In this document: positions 23,254 to 33,600 of the stretch, piece by piece | Numbering within the stretch: position 1 is the stretch's first letter | How the letters are laid out: every line of letters begins with the position of its first letter | Source: JAAYJM01 sp964498585 | GTDB lineage: Bacteria; Bacteroidota; Ignavibacteria; Kapaibacteriales; UBA2268 | DNA length: 64,000 bases | Direction of reading: 5' to 3' | NCBI GenBank assembly: GCA_964498585.1 | Contig: CAZCHH010000004.1 | Location: 1 to 64,000, forward strand | The notes under the pieces: generated by a model | The model's database searches: none | Seen by the model: the letters and a program-made list of their open reading frames with translations, nothing else | Told to the model about the DNA's origin: nothing | Translations under genes and position numbers: made by a program

Positions 23254-26200
23254 TTCTTTACTTCAGAAGTATCTTCTTCTGTCTTTCCCTGCAACTGATT
23301 TAACTTAGATTCAATATGTATGGTCATAGAACCGAGATATGGGTCTGGATTCTTTTTGTATTCTTCTAATCTAGCTTTAGCTAATTCAATAGCTTTTTCA
23401 TTACCTTCAGTTTTTTGCAAGTATTCAATTTCATAGTAATCAATATCTCTAAGCATCCCCATAGTTTCGTAAATATTTCTTTCTACTTCTTTAAACCGCT
23501 GTTGATCTGCACCGTTTTGAGTATAAGTTTTAATATAATTGTAAAGCTGAATTAGCATATCGCGGGATTTAGGATAATCGTCCAAAATTTTATAAGCATA
23601 AGCTGCTGATTTGAAGGTACCATCACCGTTTCTTCCAGTTATTTCGTCATAGAGAGTATGAATTCTGGAACCACCTCCTCGCAATGCTTCTTTGTTGTTT
23701 ATTTCATTAACGGTATTTACGCACATTTGGGCATATTCTTTTGCTTTTTCAATGTTTCCGGCATCGTAGTAAAGTCGGGCTATCTGCATTTCTTCATCAT
23801 ATAACAATGGGAACATAGAAGTAGAAATGCATTCATTCAACTTGTTGAGCAAAGCTACTGCTTTTGCAGTGTCTTTTTTTGTTTGTAGGTTATATGTTGC
23901 AAAATTTAAATATGTTTGACGATAGCTGTCTAAATACCTGCGATGAACTTCATCGTAATAAACATCTGGATTTGAAAGATTACGGAACTTGAAGCCGTAA
24001 TGCGGCTCAGTATGATAGTTGTCTGTATTGTCAACATTATTCAATAGACAATCAGACATAATATCTACATCGAATCCCTGGTCTTTTTGAGCTGACATAT
24101 CAACCGGACATACTCTTAAAACCATACCTTCGTTTCTGATATGGCGTCCCAATCCATATTTATAAGCATCAGAGCCGGCAGTAATAGAAAAATAAACTGG
24201 ACGTTCAAATTTTGTTACTTCAATTATATCTTTTACTAATTTATGAGCTAAATGATATAAATATTTATTTTCATCGCCCATCTTATCGCCATAGAACATT
24301 AATTCAAATTTACCATTGCTTAAAACAGTAGAATCGCTTGTGTATTTAGATAAAATCTCACCTGATACTGGAATTGAAATTCTTACTGGGTCAGTATAGT
24401 CATAAGTTAAAGCACGTGCGTCTTCTTCAGGTACTTCTAAACTTTCATTAGAAAAAGTAAGAGGTATTGGCTTAGCGCCCCAGGGAGAGCGATTTTTCAA
24501 CTGATGAATATACCAACGGGTGCCACCGAGAGAGAGGTTAACAACGCGAATATCTCGGCGAACTCCAAGCACATCCTGTATATTCCATAATGGGAATGTG
24601 TCATTATCCCCGACAGTGAAAATAATTGCATCTTTTTCACAGCTTTGGAGTAAGTTATATGCAAAATCAAAAGGTAAATAATTGCCAGCACGACTGTGAA
24701 TTTTCCAGCCGCCAACAGCCATATTCACTGGTACAAGTATTAAAGATGCAAAAACAACTAAACCGACTAATGCGATGCTTTTCTTTTTGCTTAATTTTTC
24801 TTCCAAAAATTTCCCTATAGAATAGACTCCAATACCAATCCACATACAAAACACCATAAAGGAGCCAGTATAGAAATAATCTCTTTCTCTCGGCTGTCGC
24901 TCAAGCTGATTTTGAGCTATAGCAGCGAGAACTCCCATAAGTAAAAACATTATTAAATAAATAAATGCCATTTTTTTGTCGCGTTTGAAATGATAGAAAA
25001 ATCCAATCAAACCAAAAATTAATGGTAAAGCAAAAAATTGTATCGGGAACTCATCTGAATAACCGTTTTTAAAGTTAATTAAGTCAGAATCACCTTTGTC
25101 GAACCAAGTAACTCCGGCATCCTGCACATCGCTTGTTCTTCCAACGAAATTCCAAAGGAAATATCTAATATACATATGGTTAATCTGATATGTCCAAAGG
25201 TAATTTAGCTCGCCAGCAGTATTTATTTTATTAAACTCTAAAGAATATCCTTCACTTCCATCTTTCTTAGTTACTCTTTGGTAATCAGGAGGATACCACT
25301 GACCATATTTATCATAATACATAGTTTTCGATTCATCACGTCCATCAAATCTTCGGGGCCAATACTTTGATTCACCATACTGAACTCTACCGACATAATC
25401 CACAAATTTCTGAATAGTATTTGGTTCGTTTTCGTTAAGTGGAGGATTTGCATTTGACCGGACAATAACGTGAAAGTTTACAGTATAGCCGAGAATCATC
25501 ATTAAAAATGCAAAAGATAGCAATTTCATTATTATTTGGTTATTTTTCATTCCATAGTAGAATAAAAATATTGCTGCGGCAATTGCTAAAAATGGAATTA
25601 AAGCAACAGCAAAGCTATTATCAACTAAATATTCTCCAGCAGCATTTTTAAATGGTATATGTCCGGCTAACATTGTTGGTAGCCACATTACAACTACCTG
25701 GTATATAAAGAAAAATATTACCAAGGAAACTATACTTGTGATAACAAAGCCCTTTATTGAGGGAGTATATTTTCTGAAATAAACCAAGAATACTACTGAA
25801 TATATTGTTAGAATTGCGAGCAAGTGAATACCAGCGGAAAGCACTACTAGATATGAAATTAATAGCAGATACCGTTCGTTTCCCGGCTCATCTGCGACCT
25901 CGTTCCAACGCATCATTAGATATACCACCAGTGCAGTAAATACTGTTGTTGCAGCATAAACTTCAGATTCAACACCATTGAACCAAAGTGTATCGCTAAA
26001 GCAAAAAGCTAAAGCACCCACAAAAGATGAGCCATATACAAGCAAGGCATCATACATCGTTTCTACTGGTTTAGTGCGATAGTTTTGTATTGCTTTTACT
26101 GTAATCAAATACAGGAAAAACACAGAGAAAGCCGTTGCAACAACTGAAACGAAATTAACCTGCCAGTTTAAATCGCCGAATGGGAAAATAAGTTGGAAAA

Positions 26201-26384
26201 ATTTTCCAACCATTACGAAAAGTGCAGTACCGGGAGGGTGTGGTATTTGCTGCCAGGTTACAGCAGCAGTAAATTCACCACAATCCCAGAAAGGAGTCGA
26301 TGGTTGTATAGTCAGTAAATAAACTATCAGCGTTACTAAAAATGACAAAGCACCAAATAATTGATATATTCTTTTAGTATTCAT
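23250..26384 (-). CDS. DUF2723 (TMEM260-like) multi-pass glycosyltransferase candidate
   Basis: 1044 residues. The N-terminal half holds ten or more membrane helices and the family signature FWDCGEFTAAVTWQQIPHPP (residues ~32-51). The C-terminal ~400 residues are an exported region with TPR-like helices (AKAVALLNKLNECISTSMFP). Human TMEM260, from the same family, is an O-mannosyltransferase using a lipid-linked donor, so an envelope protein-glycosylation role is likely here, helped by the overlapping GT2 gene. The donor and targets are unknown. It may modify the many secreted proteins encoded downstream in this window, but that is inference. Confidence 0.85.
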   Translation of the reverse strand: MNTKRIYQLFGALSFLVTLIVYLLTIQPSTPFWDCGEFTAAVTWQQIPHPPGTALFVMVGKFFQLIFPFGDLNWQVNFVSVVATAFSVFFLYLITVKAIQNYRTKPVETMYDALLVYGSSFVGALAFCFSDTLWFNGVESEVYAATTVFTALVVYLMMRWNEVADEPGNERYLLLISYLVVLSAGIHLLAILTIYSVVFLVYFRKYTPSIKGFVITSIVSLVIFFFIYQVVVMWLPTMLAGHIPFKNAAGEYLVDNSFAVALIPFLAIAAAIFLFYYGMKNNQIIMKLLSFAFLMMILGYTVNFHVIVRSNANPPLNENEPNTIQKFVDYVGRVQYGESKYWPRRFDGRDESKTMYYDKYGQWYPPDYQRVTKKDGSEGYSLEFNKINTAGELNYLWTYQINHMYIRYFLWNFVGRTSDVQDAGVTWFDKGDSDLINFKNGYSDEFPIQFFALPLIFGLIGFFYHFKRDKKMAFIYLIMFLLMGVLAAIAQNQLERQPRERDYFYTGSFMVFCMWIGIGVYSIGKFLEEKLSKKKSIALVGLVVFASLILVPVNMAVGGWKIHSRAGNYLPFDFAYNLLQSCEKDAIIFTVGDNDTFPLWNIQDVLGVRRDIRVVNLSLGGTRWYIHQLKNRSPWGAKPIPLTFSNESLEVPEEDARALTYDYTDPVRISIPVSGEILSKYTSDSTVLSNGKFELMFYGDKMGDENKYLYHLAHKLVKDIIEVTKFERPVYFSITAGSDAYKYGLGRHIRNEGMVLRVCPVDMSAQKDQGFDVDIMSDCLLNNVDNTDNYHTEPHYGFKFRNLSNPDVYYDEVHRRYLDSYRQTYLNFATYNLQTKKDTAKAVALLNKLNECISTSMFPLLYDEEMQIARLYYDAGNIEKAKEYAQMCVNTVNEINNKEALRGGGSRIHTLYDEITGRNGDGTFKSAAYAYKILDDYPKSRDMLIQLYNYIKTYTQNGADQQRFKEVERNIYETMGMLRDIDYYEIEYLQKTEGNEKAIELAKARLEEYKKNPDPYLGSMTIHIESKLNQLQGKTEEDTSEVKK

Positions 26385-26562
26385 TTTTATATATTTATTA
26401 TTTTAACATAATTTTTCATTTTAAAATTTTGTAATTTAAAGAATTATAAAAATAAAAAATTATCTTTAAATTTCATAAAATTTTTTGATTTATTATGATT
26501 ATGCTTCGTGATATGTATATAAATTTACTATTATTCTCTGGTTTGACTTGCTAAATAAAAAA

Positions 26563-26593
26563 GACATAAGAGCAGCTTGCTGTTCTTATGACT
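26563..26593. repeat. Hairpin of the dispersed ATGACT family
   Basis: ATAAGAGCAGC / GCTGTTCTTAT, an 11-bp stem (one G-T) with a TT loop, flanked by GAC on the left and GACT on the right. It resembles the hairpin at 37205-37234, which also has GC-TT-GC at its tip. Confidence 0.55.
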
Positions 26594-27024
26594 GGAAATA
26601 AAGATGTACAACCTCTTCGAGATATTGGATATCTGGTTTTAAACTTTACTAAAGTTCAGTTTTTACTAACCTAGAGACAAGGTATACCTTTTCTCTACAT
26701 TATACGTTATTTCCAGTCATTTCTCAAGTTCAAAAAGGAAGCAGAATAATTATATTTAAAATTTCGTTAGGAATTTTAAAAGGTAGAAATAATTGCAGAA
26801 TTGATTTTAGTAACTCACCTTACGCAATTTCTCATTTGAGAAATGAAAAAGTGTAGTTTAAATACATTTTTTAATCCACAAATCCAATTCTCCTCTTGAG
26901 AGTAATGTCACGAAGATAAGAAATTAATTATTATGGATAATTGCTAATATTTCAAGTAGCTGTCCATATTTGTAATATCAGAATAAAATGATAAAATATT
27001 ATCGTGTTTAAATCAAGTATAATA

Positions 27025-27115
27025 CACCTCCCCTTACCCCTCCTTGTTAGGAGGGGAACGCTAAGACATAGAACAGTTCTTATTCCCCTCCTAATAAGGA
27101 GGGGTAGGGGAGGTG
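27025..27115. repeat. Large GGAGGGG/CCCCTCC inverted repeat
   Basis: CACCTCCCCTTACCCCTCCT with AGGAGGGGAA forms the left arm; TTCCCCTCCT and AGGAGGGGTAGGGGAGGTG form the right arm, about 34 bp each, around a GC-poorer loop. Each arm also carries its own CCCCTCC...GGAGGGG palindrome. The window start (1-32) matches the right arm. Confidence 0.75.
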
Positions 27116-27432
27116 TTAAAAGATTTTATTATTAAAGTTTTTATTTATTATAAAAAAGATAATAAAAGTTAAATAAATTAATTATGCTAAAAAAATTCAA
27201 ATTATTGACTAATCTTCGTGCCATTACTCTCAAGAGGGGGAATAAGACAAATGGAACAAAGAATTTATCAGCTCTGCTCAAGAGGGGGAATGGGCATAAT
27301 GAATTATTAACTCTTTAGGAGTTAACTAATTAATTAATTATTTCATATTTATTCATATTCAATATCTATGGAATTACTTTGTAAAATGCGAACAATTCCA
27401 ACCAATAAAAAGGAAAATTAAACAACAGACAG

Positions 27433-28638
27433 CTAATACCCCGGATAAGTCAAAACGCAATTATTTAAAAGATAAATAAAATATCCTTCGCCGGGCTGCA
27501 TATTGCCTATTGTATTGATATTATTAGAAGGATAATAAATATCACCATTAGAATTTTTTACTATAATAATATTTTGAACAATTGGAACAAGAGCTGTTTC
27601 TATGCTCATTGCAGAATTGCGTAAATATGGAATTATATTCCAACCCTGATTTAAATAAAGCGAATAATTTTGTGGAGTAATTTCATAACCAGAAATATTT
27701 AACTCTGCCGTTTGATTTGCATTTACCATTAACCCCTCTTGAGTTTTCCAATCTTCTATTTGATTTATTCCAAATTGAGGAATGAATAATTTCCCTTCAT
27801 TATTTTTAATGATATTAATTGAAGGCAGAATGTCAAAGAATATTGAATATAAATCTGATATTGAAGGTATTACATAACTTGAAATAGTATTCCAGCCGCT
27901 TGTCAAATTAATTGAATGATTTGTTTGAGAAATATTGTTGGCGCTTTCAACAATAATATCATCAACAGCAAGTTTTACTCTTGCTCCACCAATACCAGTT
28001 TCAACATAATAATAGCGCCAGCGCAACTGAACTAATGGCTGATTATTACATTCATCGGGAAGTAAGACAGGACCAATCAATTGGAAATGACCGGCAGTTT
28101 CATTCCTAATATATTCTTCTCCAATACTAATCCAATCATTTTCTATGGATAACCTGTATTGTAATGCAATTCTGTATTCTCTTGAATTAGGATTAATTGT
28201 TCTGCCAGTCCAGCTAACTTTAATACTATCGCGTCCAGTTGTTATCAAAGCTAAATCCAAAGCGCCGACAAAGCGTCCTGCAATAAGGGTATCCGTACTA
28301 CTTATCCCGGAAGCTATATTAATAAATGAAATTCCATTTTCACCTTGGCCTTCAATCCTAGAGCCGCTAGTAGCATTATAAGTATGAGTATAAACATAAT
28401 TCATCGGTATTGAAAGTGTTGGGTCAACAAATCCACTACCAGTTCCATCTGTAACTCGAAGCAATGTATTACTCGGATATGTTCCGGCAGGATTTGAAGA
28501 ATCCCATGAGTTAAATTCGTAGTTACCATTGGATAAATCGTATGGCACTGGCTGCAAAACCTGAGCAAATATTATGCTAAACGGAAAATTAATAATAAGG
28601 GAAACGAGTATTGCAAAACGGAGATAATTCCTTTTCAT
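27433..28638 (-). CDS. Secreted protein with GWN-type C-terminal domain
   Basis: 401 residues. A signal peptide (KRNYLRFAILVSLIINFPFS, cut after FAQ near residue 26) is followed by a strand-rich domain (~30-235) resembling jelly-roll or MAM-like surface domains. Residues ~240-401 form two repeats that start INLTSGWNTISSY and LNQGWNIIPYLR and end INTIGNMQPGEGYFIYL. The same ~160-residue module closes the Ig-array protein at 40371-43039. It may serve as an alternative C-terminal or anchoring domain of this lineage. Cargo function is unknown. A TAAATTTG -7-like box lies 37 bp upstream. Confidence 0.75.
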   Translation of the reverse strand: MKRNYLRFAILVSLIINFPFSIIFAQVLQPVPYDLSNGNYEFNSWDSSNPAGTYPSNTLLRVTDGTGSGFVDPTLSIPMNYVYTHTYNATSGSRIEGQGENGISFINIASGISSTDTLIAGRFVGALDLALITTGRDSIKVSWTGRTINPNSREYRIALQYRLSIENDWISIGEEYIRNETAGHFQLIGPVLLPDECNNQPLVQLRWRYYYVETGIGGARVKLAVDDIIVESANNISQTNHSINLTSGWNTISSYVIPSISDLYSIFFDILPSINIIKNNEGKLFIPQFGINQIEDWKTQEGLMVNANQTAELNISGYEITPQNYSLYLNQGWNIIPYLRNSAMSIETALVPIVQNIIIVKNSNGDIYYPSNNINTIGNMQPGEGYFIYLLNNCVLTYPGY

Positions 28639-28674
28639 TTTAATACCTTATATTTTGTTGCAATAATTAAGTTT

Positions 28675-28682
28675 CAAATTTA
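28675..28682 (-). promoter_or_regulatory. Candidate -7 box of secreted protein gene
   Basis: TAAATTTG on the minus strand, 37 bp before the ATG at 28638. It fits TAnnTTTG, without a clear -33 element. Confidence 0.35.
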
Positions 28683-28861
28683 AAAAGAAAATTTAATTAA
28701 TCAAAAAATAATTACATTAAAAATGCTAGAATTTTCAAAACTTCAGATTATTTTTTTGAAATGTGGCAGGAACTCTGAATTTATTGAAATTATAGAATAT
28801 ATAAAAAAGTAGTGTTTTTATTGAATATTTAAAGTATTTTATTAAACCAGTGAAAAAATTT

Positions 28862-30682
28862 CTAATCTGCAAGAGCAAGAGTATCCACTATCCGTGGTTT
28901 AACTATTGAATCAGGGAAAAAATACTTGAAAAGCACATCTCTAGCAATTGGAGCAGCAACAGTTGAGCCGAAACCGGCATTTTCCACAATGACTGCAACA
29001 GCAATTGTTGGATTTTCTTTGGGAGCAAAACAAACGAACCATGAGTGGTCTCTTCCGTGTGGATTTTGAGCAGTACCAGTCTTTCCGCAAACATCTTTTC
29101 CAATTATTTTGGCATTGTTTGCCGTTCCTCCCGGAACATTAACAACATCGAACATTCCCTGACGAACCAGCTCAAAATTCGATTTATCAATTGGTAGAGA
29201 TTTTGTAGTATATTTTGGATATTCCTGCCGATTAGTAATATTGTTATAATAAGAGTGCAAAATGTGTGGCTGATGCATAACTCCCTTATTAGCAATAGTT
29301 GCTACATAATTTGCCATTTGAAGAGGAGTAACGTTAATCTCACCTTGTCCAATGCCATAATTAACGAGTCGTCCCCCACGTTCAGCACCTTTCCCGAATT
29401 TTTTTTGCAACCATTTAACTGTTGGAAAAAATCCCTTTTTTTCTTCAGCAATATCAACGCCAGTAACATCACCAAATCCGAACATTTTAGCATATTTTTG
29501 TAGGTTATGCATTCCAAGATTTAGGGCTAAGCGATAAAAGAAAACATTGCACGATGCCTGAATTGCTTTTCGAACGTTCACAGAACCATGGGCGCCGTGA
29601 CAGCCATAAGACCTACCACCATATTGGAAAGACCCCGGACAGGATAAAGTAGAATTAGAATTTATTTTCCCTTCCTGAAGTCCGGCAAGAGCTACCAACA
29701 ATTTCCATGTTGAACCGGGAGGATATGCAGACATAGTAGCACGGCTATAAAGCGGTTTGCCGGGGTCATTGCTTAATCTGCTATAAACTTCAGGCGATAC
29801 TTTACCGGAGAAATCAATTAAATTAAAATCCGGCTTGCTAGCAATTGCAAGTATTCCGCCGTCTCTTGGGTCAATAGCAACTACAGCTCCTCTTTTATCT
29901 GCAAGAAGTGATTCTGCAGTTTCTTGTAATCGTCTGTCTATAGTTAAATACAAATCGTAACCATTACTAACTAATTTGTCGTCGCGTCCGCCATTAAAAC
30001 TCGAAATTTTCTTGCCAAATGGATTGACAGCAACATATTTTATGCCTTTAACACCTTTTAAATAGTTCTCATAGTATTTTTCAATACCGGTTTTTCCAAT
30101 TAAATCGCCGGGACGATACCCATCTTTTTTTAATTGTTCCAATTCAGTTTCGGAAATCTGTCTGGCATAACCAAGCGAGTGAGCCATTGTGATATTGTTA
30201 TGGTAAAGTCGTTTGGATTCTACAACTATTTGCACATCTATTAGCATATCGCTATATTCTTCAACAAGAGCAGCTTTTTCAATACCCACATCTTTAAACA
30301 TCTTGATTGGTTTGTATCGCGATTCTTTAGCATACTTTTGTAATTGCTTACTTATTTCAGCAGTATCAATATCCAATAAACTTGCTAAAAGGAGTTGTGA
30401 GGCAGTGTCTTTACTGAAACCGCTTATTGTAATTGCAACAGTATATGATGGCTCATTATGGACGATTAGCTTTCCATTTCTATCGTAAATATTTCCCCGG
30501 AACGGCTCAACTGTTTCTTCTTTCACTGCTTGTGCCTGACTTTCAAGGCGATAAATACTACCTTTGACTATTTGAAGGTGTGCCAATCTGCCAATATAAA
30601 CCAATGCAAATATTAGAATTAATACTCTAAATATGTTTAATCTTAAATTTCCACCAAAAGATATATTATTTATTGAGCCCAT
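28862..30682 (-). CDS. mrdA: Penicillin-binding protein 2 (peptidoglycan transpeptidase)
   Basis: 606 residues. One N-terminal membrane anchor (16-34), a dimerisation/pedestal region with RGNIYDRNG at 62-70, and the transpeptidase domain from ~265. The active-site motifs are STWK at 324-327 (nucleophile S324), SCN at 377-379 and KTGTAQ at 534-539. It cross-links peptidoglycan for cell elongation, normally with RodA. No mreBCD or rodA neighbours are visible. Its ATG comes 1 bp after the stop of a giant secreted protein gene, so the two are probably co-transcribed, an unusual partner for mrdA. Confidence 0.93.
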   Translation of the reverse strand: MGSINNISFGGNLRLNIFRVLILIFALVYIGRLAHLQIVKGSIYRLESQAQAVKEETVEPFRGNIYDRNGKLIVHNEPSYTVAITISGFSKDTASQLLLASLLDIDTAEISKQLQKYAKESRYKPIKMFKDVGIEKAALVEEYSDMLIDVQIVVESKRLYHNNITMAHSLGYARQISETELEQLKKDGYRPGDLIGKTGIEKYYENYLKGVKGIKYVAVNPFGKKISSFNGGRDDKLVSNGYDLYLTIDRRLQETAESLLADKRGAVVAIDPRDGGILAIASKPDFNLIDFSGKVSPEVYSRLSNDPGKPLYSRATMSAYPPGSTWKLLVALAGLQEGKINSNSTLSCPGSFQYGGRSYGCHGAHGSVNVRKAIQASCNVFFYRLALNLGMHNLQKYAKMFGFGDVTGVDIAEEKKGFFPTVKWLQKKFGKGAERGGRLVNYGIGQGEINVTPLQMANYVATIANKGVMHQPHILHSYYNNITNRQEYPKYTTKSLPIDKSNFELVRQGMFDVVNVPGGTANNAKIIGKDVCGKTGTAQNPHGRDHSWFVCFAPKENPTIAVAVIVENAGFGSTVAAPIARDVLFKYFFPDSIVKPRIVDTLALAD

Positions 30683-30683
30683 T

Positions 30684-33600
30684 TTATTTCACTATTAAAA
30701 TCGAAATTCTTTTTATTAAATTTCCATTATTCAAAACTACGAAATAAATTCCTGTTACAAAAGCATTTGGATTTAATCTGAAATAATATTTACCTGGAGC
30801 AATGTTTTGATTAAGTAAAATTTCTGCTTCCTGTCCAAGTTGATTGAAAATTTTTAATGTTGATTTTTCTTCGGTTACTATATTGCATAAAATCTGTACT
30901 TCGCTAGTAATCGGTTGTTCTCCTAATATTTCTAACTTTATACTGTCGCCTGAAGTTGATAAATAATCATTAATTAGCTCGTAAGTTCCGTCTTTGTTTT
31001 CAGTATTGATGTTCAAATTCGATGTCAATTCTGAATTACGAAGTATTAAATCACAATTATATTTATTTCCAACTAATGTTTTAAACTTAACGACAATAAT
31101 CTCGCCATCAAGGATTAATTTTGATTCTGAAATTTCTGCTTTGATTTTTAAAATACCGGGCGATGTTTCGTAGAATTCGTCTATTACGCCATTAATAAAA
31201 TTATTTTCAGAAAAAGCAGCTTCAATTGGATAAAGCAAAGTAGGGTCATATTCTATTTCACAGGAAAAGCCATTTATGTAGGCATCACTTAATCTACGCG
31301 ATGTATCTTTAGAAATAATACTAATTGGTATCCCAAAATCTAAATTTGGAATAGATGAAGTATCTGGAAGTTTGACTTCAAAAACAAATGGTTTGATATG
31401 GACGCATCTTCCAAAAAATGTTGAAGTTATATATGTGTTGCAAGGGCTTTCAATATTAAGTTTAAACTCTGCTGTGTCTTTGGAATCTTTGTCATTTCTA
31501 TATTCGAAATTAAGAACTATCAAAGAATCAACACCAAGAGTAAATGGAAAAATTGTATCGTTTGTCAGAGTAAAAGCAGAATTTGAAATTGAATAATCAT
31601 TTATTTCTAATGGAAATTTGCTGGTATTGATTAATGAATATTCTAAAACCGAACTGTCTTTTGAAGTAATAAAACCAAAATCCAATACTTTTTCATAATC
31701 TAAAGAAATTGAGTTTTGCTCTCCTTTTAAAACAAGTTCAATAGTTTGATTTGTTGGCTCAAAATAAAGAGTAAGATAACCTATATATTCTTTATCAGTA
31801 TTGGGATTAAATTCTATTTCTAATGTTGTTGAATCGTTTAGTTTTTCACCAATTTGACTTAAATACGAAAAGCCATCTGAAATCTCGTATTTTGAGATTT
31901 TTAAATTGCTTGAAGTTGAGATTTTATATAAAACGACATTTTTCCTTACAGAAACATTTTCATTACATCTAACATAGGTGCCAAAATTGAGAGGAACAAC
32001 AGAAAAATAAAATTCTGCTTTTTCCTTTTTTCCCGAAATAATAAGTTGATTTACATTTTTACATAGAGTTTCTTTAAAAACTGAAGTAAATTCAAATTCA
32101 CCAAGCTCGCCCGGAGTTATTCTCAAATTTATTTCCTTTTGCTCATCTGGGTCTAAAATAATTGGCAAATCTGTATATAACAATTCTGGATTAGTTGTTT
32201 CCAAATCAACTTGTATAACAACATTAGAAGTATTTTTGATTATAAAAGTTGTATCAAAAGAATCTACTCCTTCTAAAATGGTTGGTATAACCAGAGAGTC
32301 TGGAAAAATTGAGAATTTAGGTTCTGCTACCTGCCCTATTAAATCAATTGCTATTGAATCCTCAATAATTCCAACTGAATAATACAAGACAATTTTTTCT
32401 TTTAAAACACCTTCACTTTGTGGTGTTAATTTTACTTTAAAATTTATTGAGTCGTTGCTTTTGATTTCAGTAGGAATAACTGGTTCTAACAATTCAAAAG
32501 GTTGAGTAATCTTGAATTTACTAATTGTCGCATTTTCAAAAGAAGGATTAATTATTGTAAACTCTTTAATAACTCCAGAAGTGTCGCAGATTAAAAGTAA
32601 ATCAAAATCAAGCTTGTTAGAGGAAGCAATTAGCCCTTCTCCATTTTTCACCCCATTTAAAAATAATGTATCTCGTTTACCACATTCACTTTGAAATACA
32701 ATGAAATCATTATAATATCCAGAAAATTCTGTTTCAAAGCTAATTTCCAAATCGATATTTTTAAAAGGTAGTATTTCTAAAAGCAAATCAGAATTTAGTT
32801 TGAACGGAAGAGATGGGGCTTTTAATATTGGCAGGAATAAAGTATCTGTTGCTTCATTTTTTATACTAAACGATTTTTTCTGAACAATTTCTTCGTTAGC
32901 TAATTCAAATTTTATATTTTTTGGATTTAAGCTGAAATTTTCCTTTTTATATTTTATATCAACTGAAAAAGTAGTGTCGCTGCATAAATTTTCATTTGAT
33001 ACAATGCAAAAATATTCTCCTACATCGCTGATTAATACATTTGGCTGATTTGTATTTATAGAGATATTATTTCTAAACCATTCATAAGAATTGCCGCCAG
33101 ATGCAGTCAGTTCAATGGTTTCACCTTCACAGATTTTATATGTTTTGTTTTCTATTATTAAATTTGAATTTACCTGAATTTCTGCTATTGGATATTTAAT
33201 TACTTCAATTAAAATTTCATTAGAAAAAGTGCCGCAATTAAATGAATTAATTACATTAATTGAATAATAGCCGCTATCTTTAATAACAAATTTATTTTCG
33301 TAAGAAGAATCTATTAAATTTCCATTGAAATAGAGTTCATATTTTTGAATATCAGGTTGATTGCTCACTGAAACAATGCAACTATCACCTTCACAAAATC
33401 TGGTTTTGTTATCTTCCACTAAGATTGTAGGAGTGGCTGGGATTCTTTTTATTCCAATATTCTCGGCAAAATTAGGTTCATTGTAAGCTCTGCCACGGGC
33501 ATAAGTTGGCAAAGCGTCTTCACCAAGATTATCGGCAGAATATCTGTAAGTAAAAATTCTATAAGTAAATGATTCTCCACAGTTTATAGAAAAATAATCT

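Larger units (their letters stand above)
26385..27432. other. 1-kb intergenic region rich in inverted repeats
   Basis: No gene is supported in 1048 bp. It contains a hairpin at 26563-26593, CTCCTCTTGAGAG and CTCTCAAGAGGGGGAAT pieces near 26890 and 27220-27295, and the large GGAGGGG inverted repeat at 27025-27115. The rest is AT-rich with no pattern I can name. Confidence 0.6.
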
